DNA from: Gammaproteobacteria bacterium 54_18_T64 | Lineage (GTDB): Bacteria; Pseudomonadota; Gammaproteobacteria; Pseudomonadales; Porticoccaceae | DNA: 32,151 bases | NCBI GenBank assembly: GCA_002162825.1 | Contig: MAAU01000031.1 | Location: 1,155 to 33,305 of the forward strand | Reading direction: 5' to 3' | Part shown: positions 15,995 through 25,042 of the stretch, piece after piece | How the letters are laid out: every line of letters starts with the position of its first letter | How positions within the stretch are numbered: the first letter of the stretch is position 1 | Position numbers and translations under genes: made by a program | The notes under the pieces: generated by a model | Database searches by the model: none | What the model was told of the DNA's origin: nothing | What the model saw: the letters and a program-made list of their open reading frames with translations, nothing else

Positions 15995-17614
15995 ATGTTA
16001 GGTCAGATGATGGATGATGCGCTTACCATTACATCGATTATGAAGTTCGCCATGAAAGTCTTTCCCGATACGGAAATAGTATCGGTGACGGGTGACAACC
16101 CGCGCCATCGCAGTACCTTTGGCAAGGCTTTTACTCGTGTGCATCAACTGGCAAATGCGCTGTCAAAACTGGGTTGCGCACCGGGGGATAGAATTGCAAC
16201 CCTGGCCTGGAACGACTATCGCCATTTTGAGCTGTACTATGGGATCAGCTGCTCGGGCTATGTTTGCCATACCATTAACCCCCGGCTCTTCCCCGAGCAG
16301 GTGTCCTATATTGTCAATCATGCCGAAGATCAATGGATATTTGTCGACCCCGCTTTTCTGCCTATGCTCGAGCAATTACAAGCTGAATTAAAGACGGTAC
16401 GCGGTTTTGTGGTGTTGACCAGTAAGGCCGCTATGCCTGAGACCTCTTTAAACAATGTGCGCTGTTACGAGGAGCTGATCGAGGCCGAGGCGGACAGTTT
16501 TACCTGGCCCGAACTCGATGAAAACAGTGCCAGCAGCCTCTGTTACACCTCGGGCACCACGGGTAATCCGAAGGGCGTATTGTATTCCCATCGCAGTACC
16601 GTATTGCACTGCCTGGGCACCAACACCAAGGACACTCTGGCTCTTGCCCCGGATGAAACGATTATGCCGGTGGTGCCAATGTTTCATGTCAATGCCTGGG
16701 GCAGTGTCTATGGCGCGGCAATGGCGGGCACCAAGCTGGTGTTCCCTGGGCCCAAAATGGGTGATGGCGAAACCTTGGCAACGTTGATTAATGAGGAGGG
16801 GGTGACATTTGCTCTCGGGGTGCCAACCGTGTGGCTGGCCCTGGTCAATTATTTACAGGAGTCGGGTAGCAAAGTCGAATCACTACAACGGCTGGTGGTG
16901 GGTGGTGCCGCGTGCCCGAGATCATTGATGGAGGCGATGGACGCCTACAATGTCGACATGCATGTCGGTTGGGGGATGACAGAAATGAGCCCCCTGGGTA
17001 CATACAACACCCTGCTGCCGTGGATGCATGACCTGCCTGAGGATGAGAAGTTTGCCTACCGCTTGAAGGCAGGACGCCTTATTTACGGTGTCGAGATGCG
17101 CATCGTCGATGAAGAGGTCAATGAGCTAGCCTGGGACGGCAAGGTTTCGGGACGCCTGCAAGTACGTGGTCCCTGGATTTGTAAAAGCTATTACAAGCTC
17201 GAAGATTCCGATGCCCACCTGCCCGATGGCTGGTTTGATACGGGTGATGTCGCGACTATCGATCAATACGGTTTTATGCAGATCACCGATCGCACCAAAG
17301 ACGTCATCAAGTCGGGGGGTGAGTGGATCAGTTCCATCGATGTTGAAAACGCCGCCATGGGCCACGAAGATGTTGCCGAAGCTGCAGTGATTGGCGTGCC
17401 CCACCCGAAGTGGACGGAACGGCCCTTGCTGGTGGTAGTGAAGCGTCCAGGCAGCGAGCCGCAAAAGGCCGATTTACTGGGCTACCTCGACGGCAAAATT
17501 GCCAAGTGGTGGATTCCGGAAGACTGTGTCTTTGTCGAAGAGATTCCCCACACGGCGACGGGTAAGGTTAGCAAAAAAGATCTGCGTGAATTGTTTGCCG
17601 ATTACAGTTATTAA
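15995..17614 (+). CDS. AMP-forming acyl-CoA ligase, AlkK/DmdB-like
   Basis: A 539-residue adenylate-forming ligase that activates a carboxylic acid to its CoA thioester through an acyl-adenylate. It begins [10 protein letters not shown], the same opening as AlkK (medium-chain acyl-CoA ligase of alkane degraders) and DmdB (methylmercaptopropionate-CoA ligase). Motifs: the ATP loop [20 protein letters not shown] (about 180-199), [43 protein letters not shown] and the C-terminal [13 protein letters not shown] with catalytic K524. AGGAG lies 7 bp before the ATG. The next gene, 65 bp downstream, is an acyl-CoA dehydrogenase, so the pair covers activation and first oxidation of an acid. Substrate chain length cannot be read from sequence. 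Confidence 0.92.
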   Translation: MLGQMMDDALTITSIMKFAMKVFPDTEIVSVTGDNPRHRSTFGKAFTRVHQLANALSKLGCAPGDRIATLAWNDYRHFELYYGISCSGYVCHTINPRLFPEQVSYIVNHAEDQWIFVDPAFLPMLEQLQAELKTVRGFVVLTSKAAMPETSLNNVRCYEELIEAEADSFTWPELDENSASSLCYTSGTTGNPKGVLYSHRSTVLHCLGTNTKDTLALAPDETIMPVVPMFHVNAWGSVYGAAMAGTKLVFPGPKMGDGETLATLINEEGVTFALGVPTVWLALVNYLQESGSKVESLQRLVVGGAACPRSLMEAMDAYNVDMHVGWGMTEMSPLGTYNTLLPWMHDLPEDEKFAYRLKAGRLIYGVEMRIVDEEVNELAWDGKVSGRLQVRGPWICKSYYKLEDSDAHLPDGWFDTGDVATIDQYGFMQITDRTKDVIKSGGEWISSIDVENAAMGHEDVAEAAVIGVPHPKWTERPLLVVVKRPGSEPQKADLLGYLDGKIAKWWIPEDCVFVEEIPHTATGKVSKKDLRELFADYSY

Positions 17615-17679
17615 TTAGGTGCCAAGAGAGTGCAACAGCGGAAGTACACATTAACTAATTTCACACAGCAGGTTTAACT

Positions 17680-19482
17680 ATGTCAGTTCCATTATTGAAT
17701 GACCGAGATGTTGAATTTTTACTTTATGAGTTTCTCGATACGGAAAGTTTACTTGAGAGACCGCGCTACAGTGAGCACTCCCGTGAGATTTTCGACGCCT
17801 CACTGAGAACCGCAAAAACCATCGCCGAAAAATATTTTGCCAATCATTTAGTCGAGGGTGATGAAAACGAGCCGACACTAGTAGATGGCGTCGTTAAAAT
17901 GATTCCCGAAACCAAGATTGCCTGGGATGAATTCGCCAAGGCTGGTTTTTTAGCGGCCCACCAGGACTATGACGAGGGCGGCATGCAAATGCCCGAAGTT
18001 GTCTTTCGCATGGTGATGGCCTATGTGAATGCTGCGAATATAGGCACAGCGGCCTACCCCTTTGTTGCCACGGGTGCGGGAAATTTAATTCGGGCCTTTG
18101 GCTCCGAGGCACAGAAAGCCAAGTTTTTAACCTTGATTATGGACGGGCGCAGCAATGGCACCATGTGCCTGACCGAGCCGGGTCAGGGCTCGGCTCTCGG
18201 TGACATTACCACCATGGCGGAACCGGCCGATGACGGTAGCTATCGCGTCTTCGGTCAGAAAATGTTTATTTCCTGTGCCGACCACGACATCGCCGGCAAT
18301 GTGATTCATATGGTATTGGCCAAGATTAAGGGTGCACCACCAGGGGTGAAAGGTATCTCCCTTTTTATTGTGCCGAAGTTTTTGGTGAATGAAGATGGTT
18401 CCCCAGGCGAGCGTAACGATGTTGTGGTTGCCGGCCTCAATCATAAAATGGGTTATCGCAACACCACCAATGCGGCCTTGAATTTTGGTGAAAAAGACGG
18501 CGCCATTGGCTACCTGGTGGGCGAGGCCAATAAGGGTCTTGGCTATATGTTCCAAATGATGAATGAGGCGCGTATTGGCGTTGCTCTCGGTGCGGCGGCA
18601 ATTGCCTACCAGGGCTTTAATCATTCGCTGGATTATGCACGGCAACGACCCCAGGGCCGTTTAGCTTCGTGCAAGGATCAGCTCTCACCACAGGTTATGC
18701 TGGTCGAGCACGCCGATGTGCGCCGTTTGTTACTCGCGCAAAAGTCTTATGCCGAGGGCTCGATGGCAATGTGCCTGTTTGGCAGTAGTTTATTTGAAAA
18801 CCAAAATAGTGCGCCGAGCGAAGAGCTGCGCACGCGTAGCGCACAATTACTGGACTTACTCACTCCGGTGATTAAATCGTGGCCATCGAAATACGGTTGT
18901 ATCTCCAATGATATGGCGATACAAATTCTGGGTGGTGCAGGATACACCCGCGAGTATCCGGTGGAGCAACTTTATCGGGATCAGCGCCTTAACCCCATCC
19001 ATGAAGGCGCTGAGGCTATTCACGGCCTCGATTTACTGGGTCGAAAACTCAATCTTTATGGTGGCGCGGGATACACCTTCTTTAGGCAAGATGTCGCGGC
19101 AGATATTGCCATGGCAAAAGAGTTTGCAGCCACACAAGCGCTGGCAGCTCAGCTAGAAAATGCCATGAGCGTATTGGAGAAAACCACACAATCACTACAG
19201 CAGCAGATGGCAGAGGATGTCGACCGCGGCCTGGCAAATGCTACAGCCTACCTCGACATGTTTGGTCGCGTCGTAGCTGCCTGGATGTGGTTGAAACAGG
19301 GCGTAGTGGCTGCAAAAGCGCTGGGTGCAACAGTCCACGAAAGTGATGAGAATTTTTATCGCGGTAAATTACAGGCCGCGAAGTATTATATCGATTGGGA
19401 ATTGCCATCAGTAGTACAGCTTGCAGAACTATTAGAGGGAGGCAATAGCGTGCCTTTTGAAATGCAGGATGAGTGGTTTTAA
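17680..19482 (+). CDS. Acyl-CoA dehydrogenase, long (about 600 aa) DmdC-like subfamily
   Basis: A 600-residue flavin-dependent acyl-CoA dehydrogenase that would introduce a 2,3 double bond into an acyl-CoA. It is longer than the classic 380-400-residue enzymes because of an extra N-terminal segment and a C-terminal helical domain (about 460-600), as in DmdC and related proteins. The FAD/substrate region has GTMCLTEPGQGSALGDITT and GQKMFISCADHD. The middle has NEARIGVALGAAAIAYQGF. The catalytic base is E442 in RLNPIHEGAEAIHGLDLLG, where the usual EGT is EGA. Co-orientation with the upstream ligase suggests one operon. Without an enoyl-CoA hydratase nearby I cannot decide between medium-chain fatty-acid oxidation and methylmercaptopropionyl-CoA oxidation. 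Confidence 0.92.
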   Translation: MSVPLLNDRDVEFLLYEFLDTESLLERPRYSEHSREIFDASLRTAKTIAEKYFANHLVEGDENEPTLVDGVVKMIPETKIAWDEFAKAGFLAAHQDYDEGGMQMPEVVFRMVMAYVNAANIGTAAYPFVATGAGNLIRAFGSEAQKAKFLTLIMDGRSNGTMCLTEPGQGSALGDITTMAEPADDGSYRVFGQKMFISCADHDIAGNVIHMVLAKIKGAPPGVKGISLFIVPKFLVNEDGSPGERNDVVVAGLNHKMGYRNTTNAALNFGEKDGAIGYLVGEANKGLGYMFQMMNEARIGVALGAAAIAYQGFNHSLDYARQRPQGRLASCKDQLSPQVMLVEHADVRRLLLAQKSYAEGSMAMCLFGSSLFENQNSAPSEELRTRSAQLLDLLTPVIKSWPSKYGCISNDMAIQILGGAGYTREYPVEQLYRDQRLNPIHEGAEAIHGLDLLGRKLNLYGGAGYTFFRQDVAADIAMAKEFAATQALAAQLENAMSVLEKTTQSLQQQMAEDVDRGLANATAYLDMFGRVVAAWMWLKQGVVAAKALGATVHESDENFYRGKLQAAKYYIDWELPSVVQLAELLEGGNSVPFEMQDEWF

Positions 19483-19537
19483 TCTAGCTCTGTAAGCCCC
19501 TGTTAGGTAGCTCTTCCCACTATTAGAGGTCTTTTTC

Positions 19538-22500
19538 TTAGTGGCGAGAGTTACCTGGGCTACTTGTTGATGCCTTGTCACGCTGTGTCCTTCTGTGTGA
19601 TTTACCACGGACCTTGAATTCATTTAGATATTTTTTCTCAAATTCCTCTCTCGGCAAAGGGCGGCTGATGAGATAGCCCTGAATAATGTCGCAACCGAGC
19701 TTGCGAACGATGGCGCGCTGCTCATCATTCTCAATACCTTCGGCTATCGTGGTCAGGCCGAGACTATCGGCGAGTGCGATAATACCTTTAACAATGGGTT
19801 TGTCATCGGGGTTAAGTTCTATCTCTTTGATAAAAGAACGGTCAATTTTCAAAATATCGACGGGTAGATTTTTGAGATAATTTAGCGATGAATAACCGGT
19901 GCCAAAATCATCGATGGCGAGTGCAAAACCCATGTCTTTTAGGGCGAGAAGTTCTTGCCTGCTTTTCTCAGGGTCGTTCATTAACATACTTTCGGTCAGT
20001 TCCAGTTCGATGAGCGAAGCCGGCACGGCAGTTGTTTCGAGTTGATAATAGAGGAAGTCAGAGAGACTGCCGGGTGTTTCAAGGTCCTTGGCCGATAGAT
20101 TAATAGATAATTTGACATCGAAATTTTGCTGCTGCCACTCGGCTATTTGTTGAAAAGCCTGGCGAATTACCCAGAAAGTTAAATCTTTAATTAAGCCGCT
20201 TTCCTCTGCCAGGGGGATGAATTCTGCGGGACTTAAAAAGCCATGTTTGGGGTGTTCCCAGCGGATGAGGGTTTCGGCGGCGACCACATGATTAGATCGC
20301 AAATCGACCTGGGGCTGGTAGTAAAGGACCAGTTGTTCATGGGAGATTGCATAGCGCAATTCCTGTTCAAGCTCTAAACGTCGTGCAACCTTGTCTTCCA
20401 TTCCCTGTTGGTAAAAGCTGTAATTATTCCTGCTTTTCTTAGCGCTAAACATGGCCAGGTCGGCGTGTTTGAGTAGGGCGTTCACATCTTCGCCATCATC
20501 GGGGTAAATAGAAATGCCGACACTGGCGGTGACAAACATTTTTTGTTGAATAAAAACGAAGGGGCTGCCCAGAGAAGTGCAGATATTTTTGGCTATTTTA
20601 CTTACAGCGTCGGCATCTTCTATGTTCTCGAGAATCACCGTAAATTCATCACCACCGAGACGCGCAACAAAATCGCTTTCTCGGACCGAACTTTGCAAAC
20701 GCTCGGCAACTGCTTTAAGTAATAAGTCGCCAATATTATGGCCGAGTGAATCATTGATGTTTTTGAAGTGGTCAAGATCAAGGAATAAGACAGCAAAATT
20801 TGAATCGTCGAGTTTTGCACGATTGAGAATTAAGCGTAGCTCCTGCATCAATTTACTGCGATTGGGGAGACCGGTAAGGGAATCATGGTAGGCCAGTTCT
20901 TTAACGCGCTTTTCAACGCGGTTGGCCTGTAGAAGTCTCGATACCCTCTCCTTTAGTACGGTGAAATTTAATGGCTTGGTAATATAGTCGGTGGCGCCGG
21001 ATGAGAAGGCTTTGTTGATGGCTGTGTCATCATCGAGAGAGGTAATCATCAAGATGGGGATGTCATTAAAGTTAGGTAGGGCCTTGATGGTTTTACAGGC
21101 ATCAAAGCCATCAACTTCAGGCATGATGGCGTCCATCAATATCAAGTCGGGTGTATCTTGCTTGCAAAAGGCGATGGCTTGTTCGCCGTCACGGGCTTCA
21201 AAAATATGGAATGCTTGCTCGGTGAAGATGTTCTTCAGGGCAAGACGGATCGTGCGATCATCATCGACGATAAGCAATTTATGTTTTTGTTGATGAATTT
21301 CTTCGGGATTGGCGATTGGATTGAGCAGGTTGTTTTCAATATCGCGCTTTAGAATTTCAAAATCATCGACAAGGGCTTCTATGTAAATTTCACATTGGTG
21401 TAATTGTTGATTCTTAGCGAGATGCTCAATAATCTTTGCAGTCTCAAGGAAATTAATGGCGCCAAAATTACTGGCGCTGCCTTTTAATGTGTGTGCGAGT
21501 TCACGAACATTTTTTGCACTGCTGCGCTGCATGGCCTGCTTCAGTGAATCGATATATATGGGTGAGTCTTCAAGAAATGCTTCAAGCATTTTGATAACGA
21601 CATCGCCTACCCCTTCAAAGAGATCGTCCATGACCTTGGGGTCGTATGCGAGAACGCGCTGTACCTTGGCCTGGCCGGGCTCGACGGCAACACTAGCCTG
21701 TTGATGGCTCCCTTGCTGGGGTTCTGTAATCCAGAAGAGGAGCTCGTCACGGAGTTTATTGAGCCTTAGTGGTTTACCGACAGAGCCGTCCATGCCAGAG
21801 AGTAAACACTTATCTTTGTCTTCTTCAGAGGAGTTGGCACTCATTGCGATGATGGGCAGGTGATAATCAGTTTTTTGTTTGCGGATCTCAAGCGTGGCTT
21901 CGTAGCCATCCATTACCGGCATATTGCAATCCATTAGAATCAGGTCATAGTCATGGCGTTGCGATTTTGCCACCGCATCCTGGCCATTGATGGCAATATC
22001 TGAGCGATAACCAAGTTTATTGAGCATTTCACGTGCGACTTGTTGATTGACCCTGTTGTCATCAACGATGAGAACATATTTTCCTGAGTCGTGAGTTGGC
22101 GCTCGATTCGTGGCCCGAATAATTTGCTGCTGGGCACCACCTGTAATGGGATTGTTTTTTATATTGATAAGTTGATCGAATGAAGAGCTGAGTAGTGGCT
22201 TTTCTATAGTTAAAAAACGGTGGGCTTCAAGTTTCAGCGGCCGATAAGGGTTGATTAAAATAGTGACGGTGACACCTTCATTTTCGGCAAGCTTTGAAAG
22301 CAGTGGTAGAAATTCACTTTCATTGAGATAGTAAATTTCTTCGTCGACAATAATGAATTCGAAGCTGATATTGGCGTTTTCCAGGCGAGAGATTTCCAGC
22401 TGGGCAGCACGTAAGCTACTAGTACTTATACAGAGAAAGTCATTTTTTTGTATGGCCGATGTCGTGAATAAGCGAACGATTGAACTATTGGTGATCAGTA

Positions 22501-24055
22501 GTGCATGTTTTTGCTCATCGAGGGATAGCGTGAGGCCGGTGCCTGATTCGGAGCATATTTGCTCGACGGGAATGTTAAAGGTGAATGTTGAACCCTTTCC
22601 GGGAGTGCTGTGTAGAGCTATCTTGCCGCCCATTAATTCAACAATTTGCTTGCAGATCGTTAGACCGAGTCCGGTACCAGTGTAGGCTTTAGTGATGGAG
22701 GAATCGGCCTGAGTGAAAGCATCAAAGATGCTCACCTGGCTTTCTTCCTTGATACCAATTCCTGTATCACGTATTTCAAATTCTATTTCAGGGCTGGGGC
22801 CTCGCTGGTAACGTATGCGTAAAAATATCTCTCCACTGTCGGTGAACTTAATGGCATTGCCCAGTAGATTGATCAATACCTGTCGAACCTTTGTGGTGTC
22901 AATGGCGACCAGGCTGGAAGTAGCATTGTCGTCGATATCATAGCCAAAATTAAGTTTTTTACTCAGTGCTTGTGCAGAGAGGAGTTGCACTACTTCTTCG
23001 GCTAGGTCTCTAATATCAATTTGCTTGAGCTTGATATCCATATTTCCCGATTCCATTTTGGAGAAATCGAGAATATCTTCAATTAAATCAAGCAGGTTTT
23101 CCCCGGAGTTTTTGGCAATATCAATGTATTCTGACTGGCGTGAATTAAGACGGGTTTCACTGAGCAGGTCCATCATGCCGAGTACGGCATTTAAGGGGGT
23201 GCGCAATTCATGGGTGACGTTGGCAACGAATTCACCCTTGACCCTGGCGGTTTCTAAAGCCTTGTCATGAGCGGTTTTAAGTTCTTCTTCCCTGAGTTCT
23301 ATGCCGTCCATCATGGCGTTGAAGGCGTACTGCATTTTAGCTACATCGGGTTGGCCATCCAGAGTGGCTCGAATGGCGGTATTGCCTTTTTCAGCCTCGC
23401 CCATTACCAGGGCAAGTTGTTTAACCGGCCGGGTAACTCTTTTGGAAATTTGAAAAAGACTGAAGATGATTAAAGCGGCAATGGCAAAGGATACGATAAA
23501 GCTGGTTTGATAGGTGCCACGTTGCATTAAGTGCAGGGTGTCTTTACTCATCGACAAAGTAACGTAACCGAGTAAAGTCTTCGCGTCCTCGGGGTCCTGG
23601 TAGATGGCTGTTAATTCTTCATCAAAGCCAACTTCGGAAAAAACTGGTGAGGAAAAAACCCAATCCGAGCCGTTTTCAACAACCTTGATTGTGGCGCCAT
23701 CGTGGGCGATGTCATCCAGAGGCTCGGAGTCGGTGTCACGAGCGCTGTACAAGATATTACCGTCGACTGCTTTCAGTTCTATGACTTCAATGTCGGGGAA
23801 GCCCGCAATGGATTTAACTACCTCCTGAGCGGCGTATTCACTCTGATAAAGTAGAGCAAGTTTACTTTGACCAGCAAATGTTTGAGTAATTTGCATGCCC
23901 TGGGCACGCATCTGTTTTTTCAGAATGTCGTTAGATGTTCTGCCTACAGCGAAGGAGACCAGGGTCGACATCAGAATAACAGCGATTATAAAAATGATAA
24001 TCAGCTGCTGGCTGAACTGTAGGTTGAGAAGTTTTTTACCAGTGCGCTTAAGCAT
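19538..24055 (-). CDS. Hybrid sensor kinase with built-in phosphorelay and GGDEF-EAL output
   Basis: A 1505-residue inner-membrane sensor. TM1 is about 18-38 and TM2 about 184-204; the periplasmic part between them (39-183) resembles a CHASE8-type domain. HAMP is about 204-257. The kinase has H282 (VTHELRTPLNAV), N400 (LLGNAIKF) and the G boxes DTGIGI and GTGLGL. A degenerate receiver (about 515-635) is followed by a true receiver with D709 (LILMDCNMPVMDGYE), an Hpt with H855 (LAHTLKGSASNFG) and a second receiver with D975 (LILMDAIMPEVDGFD). GGDEF is intact (1134-1138) with an RESD inhibitory site placed correctly before it. The EAL domain (ETL at 1261-1263) keeps NLSAKDL, ELTESML, IDDFGTGYSS, LKIDRSF, AEGIE and QGYLISRP. 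It is last in a six-gene operon, 11 bp after the binding-protein gene. Confidence 0.95.
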   Translation of the reverse strand: MLKRTGKKLLNLQFSQQLIIIFIIAVILMSTLVSFAVGRTSNDILKKQMRAQGMQITQTFAGQSKLALLYQSEYAAQEVVKSIAGFPDIEVIELKAVDGNILYSARDTDSEPLDDIAHDGATIKVVENGSDWVFSSPVFSEVGFDEELTAIYQDPEDAKTLLGYVTLSMSKDTLHLMQRGTYQTSFIVSFAIAALIIFSLFQISKRVTRPVKQLALVMGEAEKGNTAIRATLDGQPDVAKMQYAFNAMMDGIELREEELKTAHDKALETARVKGEFVANVTHELRTPLNAVLGMMDLLSETRLNSRQSEYIDIAKNSGENLLDLIEDILDFSKMESGNMDIKLKQIDIRDLAEEVVQLLSAQALSKKLNFGYDIDDNATSSLVAIDTTKVRQVLINLLGNAIKFTDSGEIFLRIRYQRGPSPEIEFEIRDTGIGIKEESQVSIFDAFTQADSSITKAYTGTGLGLTICKQIVELMGGKIALHSTPGKGSTFTFNIPVEQICSESGTGLTLSLDEQKHALLITNSSIVRLFTTSAIQKNDFLCISTSSLRAAQLEISRLENANISFEFIIVDEEIYYLNESEFLPLLSKLAENEGVTVTILINPYRPLKLEAHRFLTIEKPLLSSSFDQLINIKNNPITGGAQQQIIRATNRAPTHDSGKYVLIVDDNRVNQQVAREMLNKLGYRSDIAINGQDAVAKSQRHDYDLILMDCNMPVMDGYEATLEIRKQKTDYHLPIIAMSANSSEEDKDKCLLSGMDGSVGKPLRLNKLRDELLFWITEPQQGSHQQASVAVEPGQAKVQRVLAYDPKVMDDLFEGVGDVVIKMLEAFLEDSPIYIDSLKQAMQRSSAKNVRELAHTLKGSASNFGAINFLETAKIIEHLAKNQQLHQCEIYIEALVDDFEILKRDIENNLLNPIANPEEIHQQKHKLLIVDDDRTIRLALKNIFTEQAFHIFEARDGEQAIAFCKQDTPDLILMDAIMPEVDGFDACKTIKALPNFNDIPILMITSLDDDTAINKAFSSGATDYITKPLNFTVLKERVSRLLQANRVEKRVKELAYHDSLTGLPNRSKLMQELRLILNRAKLDDSNFAVLFLDLDHFKNINDSLGHNIGDLLLKAVAERLQSSVRESDFVARLGGDEFTVILENIEDADAVSKIAKNICTSLGSPFVFIQQKMFVTASVGISIYPDDGEDVNALLKHADLAMFSAKKSRNNYSFYQQGMEDKVARRLELEQELRYAISHEQLVLYYQPQVDLRSNHVVAAETLIRWEHPKHGFLSPAEFIPLAEESGLIKDLTFWVIRQAFQQIAEWQQQNFDVKLSINLSAKDLETPGSLSDFLYYQLETTAVPASLIELELTESMLMNDPEKSRQELLALKDMGFALAIDDFGTGYSSLNYLKNLPVDILKIDRSFIKEIELNPDDKPIVKGIIALADSLGLTTIAEGIENDEQRAIVRKLGCDIIQGYLISRPLPREEFEKKYLNEFKVRGKSHRRTQRDKASTSSPGNSRH

Positions 24056-24066
24056 TAGTCATAAGC

Positions 24067-25011
24067 CTATAGTAGTCGGTGGATATGTAATCCACCGATG
24101 TCGTTGGGCATAATGCCGAGATGCTTACTGGTGCGCTCATTAACAATGAGGTGTACATTCTTGAGGGGTGATAAGCGAGTACTTGGTGTGGTGAGTAGGT
24201 TTTCGTGCTGTCGGGCAATTTCGCCAAGTGCGCCACCCATTCTAAAGTTGTCGGGATAGACCGAGAATAATACACCGCGTTTGACGTGGGTCGGGTTCGA
24301 AGAAAAAACGACAATTTTTTTCTTCCAGGCGGCCTCCATCACTAACATCAATATACTAGGGTCGTTTAGGTGGGTGCCGCGCATCAACCAAATGGCATCG
24401 AAGGGCGAGGCCTGGTTAATGATCTTTAGGTATTTATCGGCAGCTTGCTGAACCGAAGTAACCTCTTCGGATTGTAAGGTTTTGTTCTGACGTGCCAAAA
24501 AGGCTTCGGCGCGGGCAAGTTGTTGATGACGACCAGTATTGGCGACGACAAAAACCCTTTTTATAAAGGGGGCAATGGTCAACAAATTTGTTAGAAGCAC
24601 TTCTGGGTCAGGAGTCATTGAAACTCCGATGACAGGTGCCTCGGTATTTGTAATGGCACCGGCGACTATGGGTAAATTTGAGTCTAGTTGCCGAACTTTT
24701 TCTAGAGAAAGTTTGCCAAGGGTCATTAAAACATCCGGCTGATATTGTCGAATTTGTTGCTGGATAATATTGTTATTATTATCGGTCTCCAGCTGAAATT
24801 GCTGGGTGTCGCCGGGATAGCTTTTCTTAATACCTTTAATAATATCGCGGTATATTTTGTTATAAGGTGCTTTCACATTCGGGTAAATGATAAGTAAACC
24901 TGAGGACAGGGCATTGCAGGGTATGAATGATTGCCCAAATAGCAGTAAAGCGAGCCCGAATAAACGTCTCCTTTGGTACGTTTTTAGTATGTCCCTATAA
25001 AAACAGCGCAT
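24067..25011 (-). CDS. Periplasmic substrate-binding protein (ABC_sub_bind type), orphan
   Basis: About 314 residues with an N-terminal export signal (FGLALLLFGQSFIPCNA) and a periplasmic-binding-protein body. It begins GLLIIYPNVKAPYNKIYRDIIKGIKK and continues with YQPDVLMTLGKLSLEKV, LPIVAGAITNTEAPVIGVSM, VFVVANTGRHQQLARAEAFL, FDAIWLMRGTHLNDPSI and FSSNPTHVKRGVLFSVYPDN. This is the pattern of the ABC transporter substrate-binding family PF04392. No permease or ATPase gene is present. Position between a TonB-dependent receptor and a sensor kinase suggests it presents a ligand to the kinase rather than serving transport. The track start at 25026 is a TTG; the ATG at 25011 is preferred. No clear Shine-Dalgarno sequence is seen. 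Confidence 0.8.
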   Translation of the reverse strand: MRCFYRDILKTYQRRRLFGLALLLFGQSFIPCNALSSGLLIIYPNVKAPYNKIYRDIIKGIKKSYPGDTQQFQLETDNNNNIIQQQIRQYQPDVLMTLGKLSLEKVRQLDSNLPIVAGAITNTEAPVIGVSMTPDPEVLLTNLLTIAPFIKRVFVVANTGRHQQLARAEAFLARQNKTLQSEEVTSVQQAADKYLKIINQASPFDAIWLMRGTHLNDPSILMLVMEAAWKKKIVVFSSNPTHVKRGVLFSVYPDNFRMGGALGEIARQHENLLTTPSTRLSPLKNVHLIVNERTSKHLGIMPNDIGGLHIHRLL

Positions 25012-25042
25012 AAATGTCCGTTGCAAGTGTCAGTTTTATGTT

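Noticed and set aside
19483-19537. Bidirectional terminator between the convergent dehydrogenase and kinase genes.
   Set aside because: No stable inverted repeat is visible. There is a T run at 19532-19536 but no stem before it.
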